A stretch of 64,000 nucleotides of DNA from Acanthosepion esculentum. Lineage: Eukaryota; Mollusca; Cephalopoda; Sepiida; Sepiidae. Of this stretch, positions 22,301 through 35,539 are shown piece by piece; positions within the stretch are counted from its first letter, which is position 1; the number at the start of each line of letters is the position of its first letter. The stretch spans positions 12,831,785 to 12,895,784 of the forward strand of contig OZ038482.1 of the NCBI GenBank assembly GCA_964036315.1, in the 5' to 3' direction. Under the pieces are notes generated by a model. It saw only the letters and a program-made list of their open reading frames with translations, searched no databases and had not been told where the DNA came from. A program made the translations under genes and the position numbers.

Positions 22301-25300
22301 GATTCCGGATATGAGGGATTCCAGATATGAGGGATTACTGATATGAGGGATTCCGGATATGAGGGATTCCAGATATGAGGGATTCCAGATATGAGGGATT
22401 ACGGATATGAGGGATTCCAGATATGAGGGATTACGGATATGAGGGATTCCGGATATGAGGGATTCCGGATATGAGGGATTCCAGATATGAGGGATTACGG
22501 ATATGAGGGATTCCAGATATGAGGGATTCCAGATATGAGGGATTACGGATATGAGGGATTATGGATATGAGGGATTACGGATATGAGGGATTCCAGATAT
22601 GAGGGATTACGGATATGAGGGATTCCAGATATAAGGGATTACGGATTTTTAGAGATTCCAGATATGAGGGATTACGGATATGAGGGATTCCATACATGAG
22701 GGATTCCAGATATGAGGGATTACGGATATGAGAGATTCCAGATATGAGGTATTACGGATATGAGGGATTACAGATATTAGGGATTACAGATATGAGGGAT
22801 TACAGATATGAGGGATTACGGATATAAGGGATTACGGATATGAGGGATCCCAGATATGAGGGATTACGGATATGAGGGATTGCGGATATGCGGGATTCCA
22901 GATATGAGGGATTCCAGATATGAGGGATTACGGATATGAGGGATTCCGGATATGAGGGATTCCAGATATGAGGGATTCCAGATATGAGGGATTACGGATA
23001 TGAGGGATTCCAGATATGAAGGATTCCAGATATGAGGGATTACGGATATGAGAGATTCCAGATATGAGGGATTATGGATATGAGGGATTACGGATATGAG
23101 GGATTACAGATATGAGAGATTACGGATATGAGGGATTATGGATATGAGTGATTACAGATATGAGGGATTACAGATATGAGGGATTACAGATATGAGGGAT
23201 TACGGATATGAGGGATTACAGATATGAGGGATTACAGATATGAGGGATTACGGATATGAGGGTTTCCATATATGAGGGATTCCAGATATAAGGGATTACA
23301 GATATGAGGGATTACGGATATGAGATATTCCAGATATGAGGGATTCCAGATATGCGGGATTATGGATATGAGGGATTACGGATATGAGGGATTGCAGATA
23401 TGTGGGATTATGGATATGAGGGATTCCGGATATGAGAGATTCCAGATATGAGGGATTCCAGATATGAGGGATTCCAGATATAAGGGATTACAGATATGAA
23501 GGATTACGGATATGAGAGATTCCAGATATGAGGGATTCCAGATATGCGGTATTATGGATATGAGGGATTACGGATACGAGAGATTCCAGATATGAGGGAT
23601 TATGGATATGAGGGATTACGGATATGAGGGATTGCAGATATGCGGGATTATGGATATGAGGGATTCCAGATATGAGGGATTCCAGATATGAGGGATTATG
23701 GATATGAGGGATAACGGATATGAGGGATTCCAGATATGAGGGATTCCAGATATGAGGGATTCCAGATATGCGGGATTATGGATATGAGGGATTACGGATA
23801 TGAGGGATTCCAGATATGAGGGATGCCAGATATAAGGGATTACAGATATGAGGGATTATGGATATGAAGGATTACGGATATGAGGGTTTCCATATATGAG
23901 GGATTCCAGATATAAAGGATTACAGATATGAGGGATTACGGATATGAGAGATTCCAGATATGAGGGATTCCAGATATGCGGGATTATGGATATGAGGGAT
24001 TACGGATATGAGGGATTCCAGATATGCGGGATTATGGATATGAGAGATTACGGATATGAGGGATTCCAGATATGAGGGATTACGGATATGAGGGATTATG
24101 GATATGAGGGATTACGGATATGAGAGATTCCAGATATGAGGGATTATGGATATGAGGGATTACGGATATGAGGGATTCCAGATATGAGGGATTCCAGATA
24201 TGAGGGATTACGGATATGAGGTATTCCATATATGAGGGATTCCAGATATGAGGGATTACGGATATGAGAGATTCCAGATATGAGGGATTCCAGATGTGAG
24301 GGATTCCAGATATGAGGGATTACGGATATGAGGGATTACGGATATGAGAGATTCCAGATATGACGGATTACGGATATGAGGGATTCCAGATATGAGGGAT
24401 TACGGATATGAAGGATTGCAGATATGAGGGGTTATGGATATGAGGGATTCCTGATATGAGAGATTCCAGATATGAGGGATTCCAGATATGAGGGATTCCA
24501 GATATGAGGGATTACGGATATGAGGGATTCCAGATATGAGGGATTATGGATATGAGGGATTCCGGATATGAGAGATTCCAGATATGAGGGATTCCAGATA
24601 TGAGGGTTTATGGATATGAGGGATTCCAGATATGAGGGATTACAGATATGAGGGATTACGGATATAAGGGATTACGGATATGAGGGATCCCAGATATGAG
24701 GGATTACGGATATGAGAGATTCCAGATATGAGGGATTCCAGATATGAGGGATTACGGATATGAGGGATTACAGATATGAGAGATTACGGATATGAGGGAT
24801 TATGGATATGAGGGATTACGTATATGAGTGATTCCAGATATGAGGCATTACGGATATGAGGGATCCCAGATATGAGGGATTACGGATATGAGATATTCCA
24901 GATATGAGGGATTACGGATATGAGGGATTCCAGATATGAGGGATTATGGATATGAGGGATTCCTGATATGAGAGATTCCAGATACGAGGGATTCCAGATA
25001 TGAGGGATTACGGATATGAGGGATTCCAGATATGAGGGATTATGGATATGAGGGATTCCGGATATGAGAGATTCCAGATATGAGGGATTCCAGATATGAG
25101 GGTTTACGGATATGAGGGATTCCAGATATGAGGGATTACAGATATGAGGGATTACGCATATAAGGGATTACGGATATGAGGGATCCCAGATATGAGGGAT
25201 TACGGATATGAGAGATTCCAGATATGAGGGATTCCAGATATGAGGGATTACGGATATGAGGGATTACAGATATGAGAGATTACGGATATGAGGGATTATG

Positions 25301-28300
25301 GATATGAGGGATTACGGATATGAGTGATTCCAGATATGAGGCATTACGGATATGAGGGATCCCAGATATGAGGGATTACGGATATGAGATATTCCAGATA
25401 TGAGGGATTACGGATATGAGGGATTCCAGATATGAGGGATTATGGATATGAGGGATTCCTGATATGAGAGATTCCAGATACGAGGGATTCCGGATATGAG
25501 GGATTCCAGATATGAGGGATTACTGATATGAGGGATTCCGGATATGAGGGATTACGGATATGAGGGATTATGGATATGAGGGATTACGGATATGAGGGAT
25601 TCCAGATATTAGGGATTCCGGATATGAGGGATTCCAGATATGAGGGATTACTGATATGAGGGATTCCGGATATGAGGGATTCCAGATATGAGGGATTCCA
25701 GATATGAGGGATTACGGATATGAGGGATTCCAGATATGAGGGATTACGGATATGAGGGATTCCGGATATGAGGGATTCCGGATATGAGGGATTCCAGATA
25801 TGAGGGATTACGGATATGAGGGATTCCAGATATGAGGGATTCCAGATATGAGGGATTACGGATATGAGGGATTATGGATATGAGGGATTACGGATATGAG
25901 GGATTCCAGATATGAGGGATTACGGATATGAGGGATTCCAGATATAAGGGATTACGGATTTTTAGAGATTCCAGATATGAGGGATTACGGATATGAGGGA
26001 TTCCATACATGAGGGATTCCAGATATGAGGGATTACGGATATGAGAGATTCCAGATATGAGGTATTACGGATATGAGGGATTACAGATATTAGGGATTAC
26101 AGATATGAGGGATTACAGATATGAGGGATTACGGATATAAGGGATTACGGATATGAGGGATCCCAGATATGAGGGATTACGGATATGAGGGATTCCAGAT
26201 ATGAGGGATTCCAGATATGAGGGATTACGGATATGAGGGATTGCGGATATGCGGGATTATGGATATGAGGGATTCCAGATATGAGGGATTACGGATATGA
26301 GGGATTCCGGATATGAGGGATTCCAGATATGAGGGATTCCAGATATGAGGGATTACGGATATGAGGGATTCCAGATATGAAAGATTCCAGATATGAGGGA
26401 TTACGGATATGAGAGATTCCAGATATGAGGGATTATGGATATGAGGGATTACGGATATGAGGGATTACAGATATGAGAGATTACGGATATGAGGGATTAT
26501 GGATATGAGTGATTACAGATATGAGGGATTACGGATAAGAGGGATTACAGATATGAGGGATTATAGATATGAGGGATTACGGATATGAGGGATTACAGAT
26601 ATGAGGGATTACAGATATGAGGGATTACGGATATGAGGGTTTCCATATATGAGGGATTCCAGATATAAGGGATTCCAGATATGAGGGATTACGGATATGA
26701 GATATTCCAGATATGAGGGATTCCAGATATGCGGGATTATGGATATGAGGGATTACGGATATGAGGGATTGCAGATATGTGGGATTATGGATATGAGGGA
26801 TTCCGGATATGAGAGATACCAGATATGAGGGATTCCAGATATGAGGGATTCCAGATATAAGGGATTACAGATATGAAGGATTACGGATATGAGAGATTCC
26901 AGATATGAGGGATTCCAGATATGCGGTATTATGGATATGAGGGATTACGGATACGAGAGATTCCAGATATGAGGGATTATGGATATGAGGGATTACGGAT
27001 ATGAGGGATTGCAGATATGAGGGATAACGGATATGAGGGATTCCAGATATGAGGGATTCCAGATATGAGGGATTCCAGATATGCGGGATTATGGATATGA
27101 GGGATTCCAGATATGAGGGATGCCAGATATAAAGGATTACAGATATGAGGGATTATGGATATGAAGGATTACGGATATGAGGGTTTCCATATATGAGGGA
27201 TTCCAGATATAAAGGATTACAGATATGAGGGATTACGGATATGAGAGATTCCAGATATGAGGGATTCCAGATATGCGGGATTATGGATATGAGAGATTAC
27301 GGATATGAGGGATTCCAGATATGAGGGATTACGGATATGAGGGATTATGGATATGAGGGATTACGGATATGAGAGATTCCAGATATGAGGGATTATGGAT
27401 ATGACGGATTACGGATATGAGGGATTCCAGATATGAGGGATTCCAGATATGAGGGATTACGGATATGAGGTATTCCATATATGAGGGATTCCAGATATGA
27501 GGGATTACGGATATGAGAGATTCCAGATATGAGGGATTCCAGATGTGAGGGATTCCAGATATGAGGGATTACGGATATGAGGGATTACGGATATGAGAGA
27601 TTCCAGATATGACGGATTACGGATATGAGGGATTCCAGATATGAGGGATTACGGATATGAAGGATTGCAGATATGAGGGGTTATGGATATGAGGGATTCC
27701 TGATATGAGAGATTCCAGATATGAGGGATTCCAGATATGAGGGATTCCAGATATGAGGGATTACGGATATGAGGGATTCCAGATATGAGGGATTATGGAT
27801 ATGAGGGATTCCGGATATGAGAGATTCCAGATATGAGGGATTCCAGATATGAGGGTTTATGGATATGAGGGATTCCAGATATGAGGGATTACAGATATGA
27901 GGGATTACGGATATAAGGGATTACGGATATGAGGGATCCCAGATATGAGGGATTACGGATATGAGAGATTCCAGATATGAGGGATTCCAGATATGAGGGA
28001 TTACGGATATGAGGGATTACAGATATGAGAGATTACGGATATGAGGGATTATGGATATGAGGGATTACGTATATGAGTGATTCCAGATATGAGGCATTAC
28101 GGATATGAGGGATCCCAGATATGAGGGATTACGGATATGAGATATTCCAGATATGAGGGATTACGGATATGAGGGATTCCAGATATGAGGGATTATGGAT
28201 ATGAGGTATTCCTGATATGAGAGATTCCAGATACGAGGGATTCCAGATATGAGGGATTACGGATATGAGGGATTCCAGATATGAGGGATTATGGATATGA

Positions 28301-31300
28301 GGGATAACGGATATGAGGGATTCCAGATATGAGGGATTCCAGATATGAGGGATTCCAGATATGCGGGATTATGGATATGAGGGATTACGGATATGAGGGA
28401 TTCCAGATATGAGGGATGCCAGATATAAGGGATTACAGATATGAGGGATTATGGATATGAAGGATTACGGATATGAGTGTTTCCATATATGAGGGATTCC
28501 AGATATAAAGGATTACAGATATGAGGGATTACGGATATGAGAGATTCCAGATATGAGGGATTCCAGATATGCGGGATTATGGATATGAGGGATTACGGAT
28601 ATGAGGGATTCCAGATATGCGGGATTATGGATATGAGAGATTACGGATATGAGGGATTCCAGATATGAGGGATTACGGATATGAGGGATTATGGATATGA
28701 GGGATTACGGATATGAGAGATTCCAGATATGAGGGATTATGGATATGAGGGATTATGGATATGAGTGATTACAGATATGAGGGATTACGGATAAGAGGGA
28801 TTACAGATATGAGGGATTACAGATATGAGGGATTACGGATATGAGGGATTACAGATATGAGGGATTACAGATATGAGGGATTACGGATATGAGGGTTTCC
28901 ATATATGAGGGATTCCAGATATAAGGGATTACAGATATGAGGGATTACGGATATGAGATATTCCAGATATGAGGGATTCCAGATATGCGGGATTATGGAT
29001 ATGAGGGATTACGGATATGAGGGATTGCAGATATGTGGGATTATGGATATGAGGGATTCCGGATATGAGAGATACCAGATATGAGGGATTCCAGATATGA
29101 GGGATTCCAGATATAAGGGATTACAGATATGAAGGATTACGGATATGAGAGATTCCAGATATGAGGGATTCCAGATATGCGGTATTATGGATATGAGGGA
29201 TTACGGATACGAGAGATTCCAGATATGAGGGATTATGGATATGAGGGATTACGGATATGAGGGATTGCAGATATGCGGGATTATGGATATGAGGGATTCC
29301 AGATATGAGGGATTCCAGATATGAGGGATTATGGATATGAGGGATAACGGATATGAGGGATTCCAGATATGAGGGATTCCAGATATGAGGGATTCCAGAT
29401 ATGCGGGATTATGGATATGAGGGATTACGGATATGAGGGATTCCAGATATGAGGGATGCCAGATATAAAGGATTACAGATATGAGGGATTATGGATATGA
29501 AGGATTACGGATATGAGGGTTTCCATATATGAGGGATTCCAGATATAAAGGATTACAGATATGAGGGATTACGGATATGAGAGATTCCAGATATGAGGGA
29601 TTCCAGATATGCGGGATTATGGATATGAGGGATTACGGATATGAGGGATTCCAGATATGCGGGATTATGGATATGAGAGATTACGGATATGAGGGATTCC
29701 AGATATGAGGGATTACGGATATGAGGGATTATGGATATGAGGGATTACGGATATGAGAGATTCCAGATATGAGGGATTATGGATATGACGGATTACGGAT
29801 ATGAGGGATTCCAGATATGAGGGATTCCAGATATGAGGGATTACGGATATGAGGTATTCCATATATGAGGGATTCCAGATATGAGGGATTACGGATATGA
29901 GAGATTCCAGATATGAGGGATTCCAGATGTGAGGGATTCCAGATATGAGGGATTACGGATATGAGGGATTACGGATATGAGAGATTCCAGATATGACGGA
30001 TTACGGATATGAGGGATTCCAGATATGAGGGATTACGGATATGAAGGATTGCAGATATGAGGGGTTATGGATATGAGGGATTCCTGATATGAGAGATTCC
30101 AGATATGAGGGATTCCAGATATGAGGGATTCCAGATATGAGGGATTACGGATATGAGGGATTCCAGATATGAGGGATTATGGATATGAGGGATTCCGGAT
30201 ATGAGAGATTCCAGATATGAGGGATTCCAGATATGAGGGTTTATGGATATGAGGGATTCCAGATATGAGGGATTACAGATATGAGGGATTACGGATATAA
30301 GGGATTACGGATATGAGGGATCCCAGATATGAGGGATTACGGATATGAGAGATTCCAGATATGAGGGATTCCAGATATGAGGGATTACGGATATGAGGGA
30401 TTACAGATATGAGAGATTACGGATATGAGGGATTATGGATATGAGGGATTACGTATATGAGTGATTCCAGATATGAGGCATTACGGATATGAGGGATTAC
30501 GGATATGAGGGATTCCAGATATGAGGGATTACGGATATGAGGGATTCCAGATATGAGGGATTATGGATATGAGGGATAACGGATATGAGGGATTCCAGAT
30601 ATGAGGGATTCCAGATATGAGGGATTCCAGATATGCGGGATTATGGATATGAGGGATTACGGATATGAGGGATTCCAGATATGAGGGATGCCAGATATAA
30701 GGGATTACAGATATGAGGGATTATGGATATGAAGGATTACGGATATGAGGGTTTCCATATATGAGGGATTCCAGATATAAAGGATTACAGATATGAGGGA
30801 TTACGGATATGAGAGATTCCAGATATGAGGGATTCCAGATATGCGGGATTATGGATATGAGGGATTACGGATATGAGGGATTCCAGATATGCGGGATTAT
30901 GGATATGAGAGATTACGGATATGAGGGATTCCAGATATGAGGGATTACGGATATGAGGGATTATGGATATGAGGGATTACGGATATGAGAGATTCCAGAT
31001 ATGAGGGATTATGGATATGAGGGATTACGGATATGAGGGATTCCAGATATGAGGGATTACGGATATGAGGTATTCCATATATGAGGGATTCCAGATATGA
31101 GGGATTACGGATATGAGAGATTCCAGATATGAGGGATTCCAGATGTGAGGGATTCCAGATATGAGGGATTACGGATATGAGGGATTACGGATATGAGAGA
31201 TTCCAGATATGACGGATTACGGATATGAGGGATTCCAGATATGAGGGATTACGGATATGAAGGATTGCAGATATGAGGGGTTATGGATATGAGGGATTCC

Positions 31301-32642
31301 TGATATGAGAGATTCCAGATATGAGGGATTCCAGATATGAGGGATTCCAGATATGAGGGATTACGGATATGAGGGATTCCAGATATGAGGGATTATGGAT
31401 ATGAGGGATTCCGGATATGAGAGATTCCAGATATGAGGGATTCCAGATATGAGGGTTTATGGATATGAGGGATTCCAGATATGAGGGATTACAGATATGA
31501 GGGATTACGGATATAAGGGATTACGGATATGAGGGATCCCAGATATGAGGGATTACGGATATGAGAGATTCCAGATATGAGGGATTCCAGATATGAGGGA
31601 TTACGGATATGAGGGATTACAGATATGAGAGATTCCAGATACGAGGGATTCCAGATATGAGGGATTACGGATATGAGGGATTCCAGATATGAGGGATTAT
31701 GGATATGAGGGATTCCGGATATGAGAGATTCCAGATATGAGGGATTCCAGATATGAGGGTTTACGGATATGAGGGATTCCAGATATGAGGGATTACAGAT
31801 ATGAGGGATTACGGATATAAGGGATTACGGATATGAGGGATCCCAGATATGAGGGATTACGGATATGAGAGATTCCAGATATGAGGGATTCCAGATATGA
31901 GGGATTACGGATATGAGGGATTACAGATATGAGAGATTACGGATATGAGGGATTATGGATATGAGGGATTACGGATATGAGTGATTCCAGATATGAGGCA
32001 TTACGGATATGAGGGATCCCAGATATGAGGGATTACGGATATGAGATATTCCAGATATGAGGGATTATGGATATGAGGGATTCCAGATATGAGGGATTAT
32101 GGATATGAGGGATTCCTGATATGAGAGATTCCAGATACGAGGGATTCCAGATATGAGGGATTACGGATATGAGGGATTCCAGATATGAGGGATTATGGAT
32201 ATGAGGGATTCCGGATATGAGAGATTCCAGATATGAGGGATTCCAGATATGAGGGTTTACGGATATGAGGGATTACGGATATAAGGGATTACGGATATGA
32301 GGGATCCCAGATATGAGGGATTACGGATATGAGAGATTCCAGATATGAGGGATTCCAGATATGAGGGATTACGGATATGAGGGATTACAGATATGAGAGA
32401 TTACGGATATGAGGGATTATGGATATGAGGGATTACGGATATGCGTGATTCCAGATATGAGGCATTACGGATATGAGGGATCCCAGATATGAGGGATTAC
32501 GGATATGAGATATTCCAGATATGAGGGATTACGGATATGAGGGATTCCATATATGAGGGATTCCAGATATGAGGGATTACGGAAATGAGAGATTCCAGAT
32601 ATGAGGGATTACAGATATGAGGGATTACGGATATGAGAGATT
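19364..32642 (+). repeat. 16-bp satellite array, about 830 units (13.3 kb)
   Basis: The unit is GGATATGAGGGATTMC (M = A or C). The main variants change only the last bases of one unit and the first of the next: TTCCGG, TTCCAG, TTACGG, TTACAG and TTATGG. Sporadic changes include GAGAGATT, TATAAGGG, GATATGCGGG and GATTTTTAGAG. Read on the minus strand, GAATCCCTCATATCCG aligns with the element's left end GAATCCCTGACAACCG. Period 16 is not divisible by three and many units contain stops, so no long frame persists. The only ORF-sized frame (20031-20228, minus) is a shadow. The array ends directly in the right terminal repeat. Confidence 0.97.
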
Positions 32643-32648
32643 CTACTG
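32626..32648 (-). repeat. Right terminal inverted repeat of the Tigger element
   Basis: Read inward on the minus strand: CAGTAGAATCTCTCATATCC then GTA. It is followed outward by TA. The inner bases are indistinguishable from an array unit. Confidence 0.8.
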
Positions 32649-32650
32649 TA

Positions 32651-32975
32651 GTGATTTAAAAGTAAACATTTAAACTGCTTGTCTGCTTATTTTACATATT
32701 GATGTTTGAGGTGCTGAAAATTTGAAAGGGAAGGGAAATTATAAGGATAAAGTTTAAATCCCCAAATTCCAGAAATAGCTGTGATTTAAAAAAAAAATGT
32801 TTTTTGTTCAATATGTATTAGTTTAGACACAGCAAGATTTCTTAATGATGGACTGGGATTATTCCATCTGGCTGCTACTCATTTATCACATGAACTGCTT
32901 GGATTCTGGCTGAATACGTGTGATATGTTGTCTTTAATAAATATAACAGTAGACATAAAATGCATGTGGATATCT
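32651..32975. other. Spacer without a recognised gene
   Basis: AT-rich DNA to the right of the Tigger element. Nothing seen. Confidence 0.5.
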
Positions 32976-33082
32976 TTGTCCTGGGTAAGACGATAAACTA
33001 CATCCAGAAGCAAGGACTCTGATCAGGAGGTTTTAAGGAGCGTGGAACCACCTCTTAATTGCTGGTGTTCCCAGGTCCCAAA
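32976..33082 (-). repeat. Family A repeat fragment
   Basis: Carries TCCTGGGTAAGACGATAAAC, GCAAGGACTCTGATCAGGAG and AACCACCTCTTAATTGCTGG, matching 43970-44060. Confidence 0.7.
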
Positions 33083-34141
33083 CCATCTGGATATGTAACA
33101 GAAAAATGCTTGGGTCATTTCTAAAATGTTTTACTTGAAGAATATAAATTTTCTAATAACCTTATTATTACACATATGTTGCAGGCGGATGTTTTGAGCA
33201 TTAGTAACGTTAGTGTTTGAAATTGGGAATAACACACTGTCTCCTGAAATGCCTATAAACAAAGACTTGGGATGTGAGTCCACATAAATAAATGTAAAGA
33301 AACAACAAGAACCAATATATAAGTACAACAAATGATAATGTATTAGCAATAAAGGGTTACAAGTGACAAAGACAAAGATGTGTGTGTGTCAAATGAATGT
33401 GAAAACCTTTTTGGTCCAAAGTATGTGTAGCGAGTGAATGTGTGTATGTACGTGTGTGTGTGTGTGTATTGTTCATGTGTTTCTCAAAAGGGAACGCGTT
33501 CTCAACGAGAGGTTACATGTTGATGAATAAGTAGATAAGGTGAGAAGAGAGTGAGAAAAAATTATCACTGAGTATTTATATTGCAGAAAGCATCCCCTAG
33601 TAGCAGTTTTGAAAATTAAGAGGAGGTAACCTGACACATACTTCGCTGAAACTTTACAGAATAATAATTTGAAATGTGTTTACATGATGTGTAATTTTTA
33701 CCTTTCTCTATAAATTACAAGTTCATTAAATTATTTTTAATAAAAGACATTTTTATTTTGTCTGAAACTGTTTAATTAACAGAATATGATCGAATAATAC
33801 ATCCGCTATAATCTGTTTAATTTGTTTATTTTACAACATTTTAATTCATACAGATTTTCAAAGTTTTTCTTCCTAAACAAATGAAAGACAAAGTGGTTTG
33901 TTATATACATCTTTATCTAAGAAAAATAAAATAAATCCAAAAATGATATGGGTCTTGGTGCTACATAATCTTTAACTATATGTGGATCACAACCTAGTAC
34001 CTTAACACATTGGATTCAATTTCTTTTGCTCAAACAATTTTTGAGATTTTACTGTAATATGTTTTTTTTTATCCACTGATTTTTAAAAATGGATACAATG
34101 TATGCAATCATTTAAAATACTTTGGTGCATGGCATATAATA
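33083..34141. other. Spacer without a recognised gene
   Basis: Includes a GT-rich run near 33421-33470 (TGTGTGTGTGTGTGT). The 72-residue minus-strand frame at 33131-33349 is not recognisable. Confidence 0.5.
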
Positions 34142-34400
34142 CGCCATGGTTTTGTACCAAAGATTGAAAAGTTTGTTACACATGATCACTGAAGTTAAGC
34201 AAAATCAAGACTGGTTAGTACCTAGATGGGTGACTGTTTGGGAATACCAAGTGCTGTAAGCTTAGATAATCACCTGGAATTGTTAATTGGAGAGCCAAGT
34301 TCCAATTCCAGTTGTGTTTGTTATATTCACTTACATCCAAATACCCTTGGGAAAGGTGTGGATTACTCAACTTGGCTCTGCCAAAAGCACTCACTAGAGG
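34142..34400 (+). repeat. 5S rRNA-derived SINE, plus-strand copy
   Basis: From about 34142 to 34263 the sequence follows 5S rRNA: CACTGAAGTTAAGC, CTGGTTAGTACCTAGATGGG, and TTTGGGAATACCAAGTGCTG with TAAGCTT. The internal-promoter region (about 34196-34240) is best preserved. The body follows with AGTTCCAATTCCAGTTGTG, TTATATTCACTTACATCC and AAATACCCTTGGG, shared in the same order with the minus-strand copy at 13720-13990. Confidence 0.7.
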
Positions 34401-35356
34401 GCAATCTATACATAGGCATTCTCTCTCACTCTTTTTTAGCCCTTTTTAGCTCTGGTTTTTATATGTAGTTGCATGTGGGTAAAGTGTCACTCACTCAGGC
34501 ATGTTCATTTTGTTGGATTACTGCACCCTGATGATAATCACAGGTGGCAAGATTTTGGAATTACTGCCCCCTGACGATAATTACGGTTGGTGTGAGATTT
34601 GAAAGACTCAATCTCTTTCTCGGTGACTTTTCATAATGAAAAGATATCTTCTTTTCGCTCATGTGAAAATGTGAGCAATCAGCTACAGATGCTTAAAGTT
34701 GCTTTGAATTTTTTACATTTCATTTCTCATCTTTTCTTTTGTAAAATGTCTTCTCAATATATTTGTTAATATTTCTTTTTTCAAATTCTATATCTTATTT
34801 TTCCTTTGGACAAGTCCACCAAAAATTCTTATCATGTCAAATGTGCCAGGAGCATATAAAATCTCATCAAAAGTGTTTATATCCGTAACAATTTTCATTT
34901 TTTCTCTCTCTTGACTTTTTACTCTCTCACACAAGCATATACATATGTGTGTCTAGCACACACACTTGTTACATGCACACAAACAAGCATTCTTATTATA
35001 ACTTGTTTTAATGTTTTTCCCCTTTTGTAGCAATTGTCTACACCTGTAATTCCTTTTGTTTTGCTAATATATACATTGTTGCTTGTTTTATATTTATTGA
35101 TTTGTCCGTTTTTTTACCTGGACTCACATTGAATCTGGCAGTATTGATTGTGGGATAAATGTTCCAGGAGCCTGTAAATAATATTTACCATCCAATGTAT
35201 TGATTCCCACAACATAATAGTGATTAATAATTATTTACCCAAACATACTAGCATCCCACAACAAAGGTATGACTTCATAGGTTAATTACTTGTATCACTA
35301 AACCATTATTATCTAAAAAAAAAAATTCTAACAATCTAAATTCTAAAAGCATTTTC
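34401..35356. other. Spacer with a small direct repeat
   Basis: At 34510-34600 a segment of about 55 bp is duplicated: TTGGATTACTGCACCCTGAT and TTGGAATTACTGCCCCCTGA, each followed by a GATAAT(C/T)AC(A/G)G stretch. No gene seen. Confidence 0.45.
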
Positions 35357-35412
35357 TGGCTTTAAATAACCTGCAAATGGTTGATAAACCGTAGAAAACG
35401 AATCAATCAAAT
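35357..35412 (-). repeat. Family A terminal fragment
   Basis: GGCTTTAAATAACCTGCAAA and GGTTGATAAACCGTAGAAAA follow the family A end pattern. Confidence 0.4.
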
Positions 35413-35539
35413 TAATTATTAACATACACACATGAGAAAATAAAAGTACAAAATTGACTATATCTTCCTTGCGTGTTTGATCCTCTATAATAAGCTACTT
35501 TTGATAATGTTCTCTCACAAGAGTGAAGAACAAAACTCT

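Larger units (their letters stand above)
18553..32650 (-). mobile_element. Tigger/pogo-type DNA transposon enlarged by an internal satellite
   Basis: The element is bounded by TA on each side (18553-18554 and 32649-32650), the target duplication of the Tc1/mariner-pogo superfamily. The left end starts CAGTAGAATCCCTGACAACC. The right end, read inward on the minus strand, starts CAGTAGAATCTCTCATATCC. Inside are remnants of a pogo-like transposase on the minus strand (18784-19252) and a tandem array of a 16-bp unit from about 19364 to 32642. The right terminal repeat is simply the last array unit followed by CTACTG. Autonomous Tigger elements are only 2-3 kb, so nearly all of this length is array. 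The catalytic DDE core is missing, so it cannot move on its own. Confidence 0.85.

Noticed and set aside
19364..32642. CRISPR array
   Set aside because: The units are contiguous 16-mers with no unique spacers, and the context is a eukaryotic transposon.
19364..32642. Telomeric or interstitial telomere repeat
   Set aside because: The unit is 16 bp and unrelated to TTAGGG-type motifs. It matches the Tigger terminal repeat instead.
34142..34263. Functional 5S rRNA gene
   Set aside because: Many substitutions in the first half, no terminator-like T run at the expected end, and a shared SINE body directly attached.
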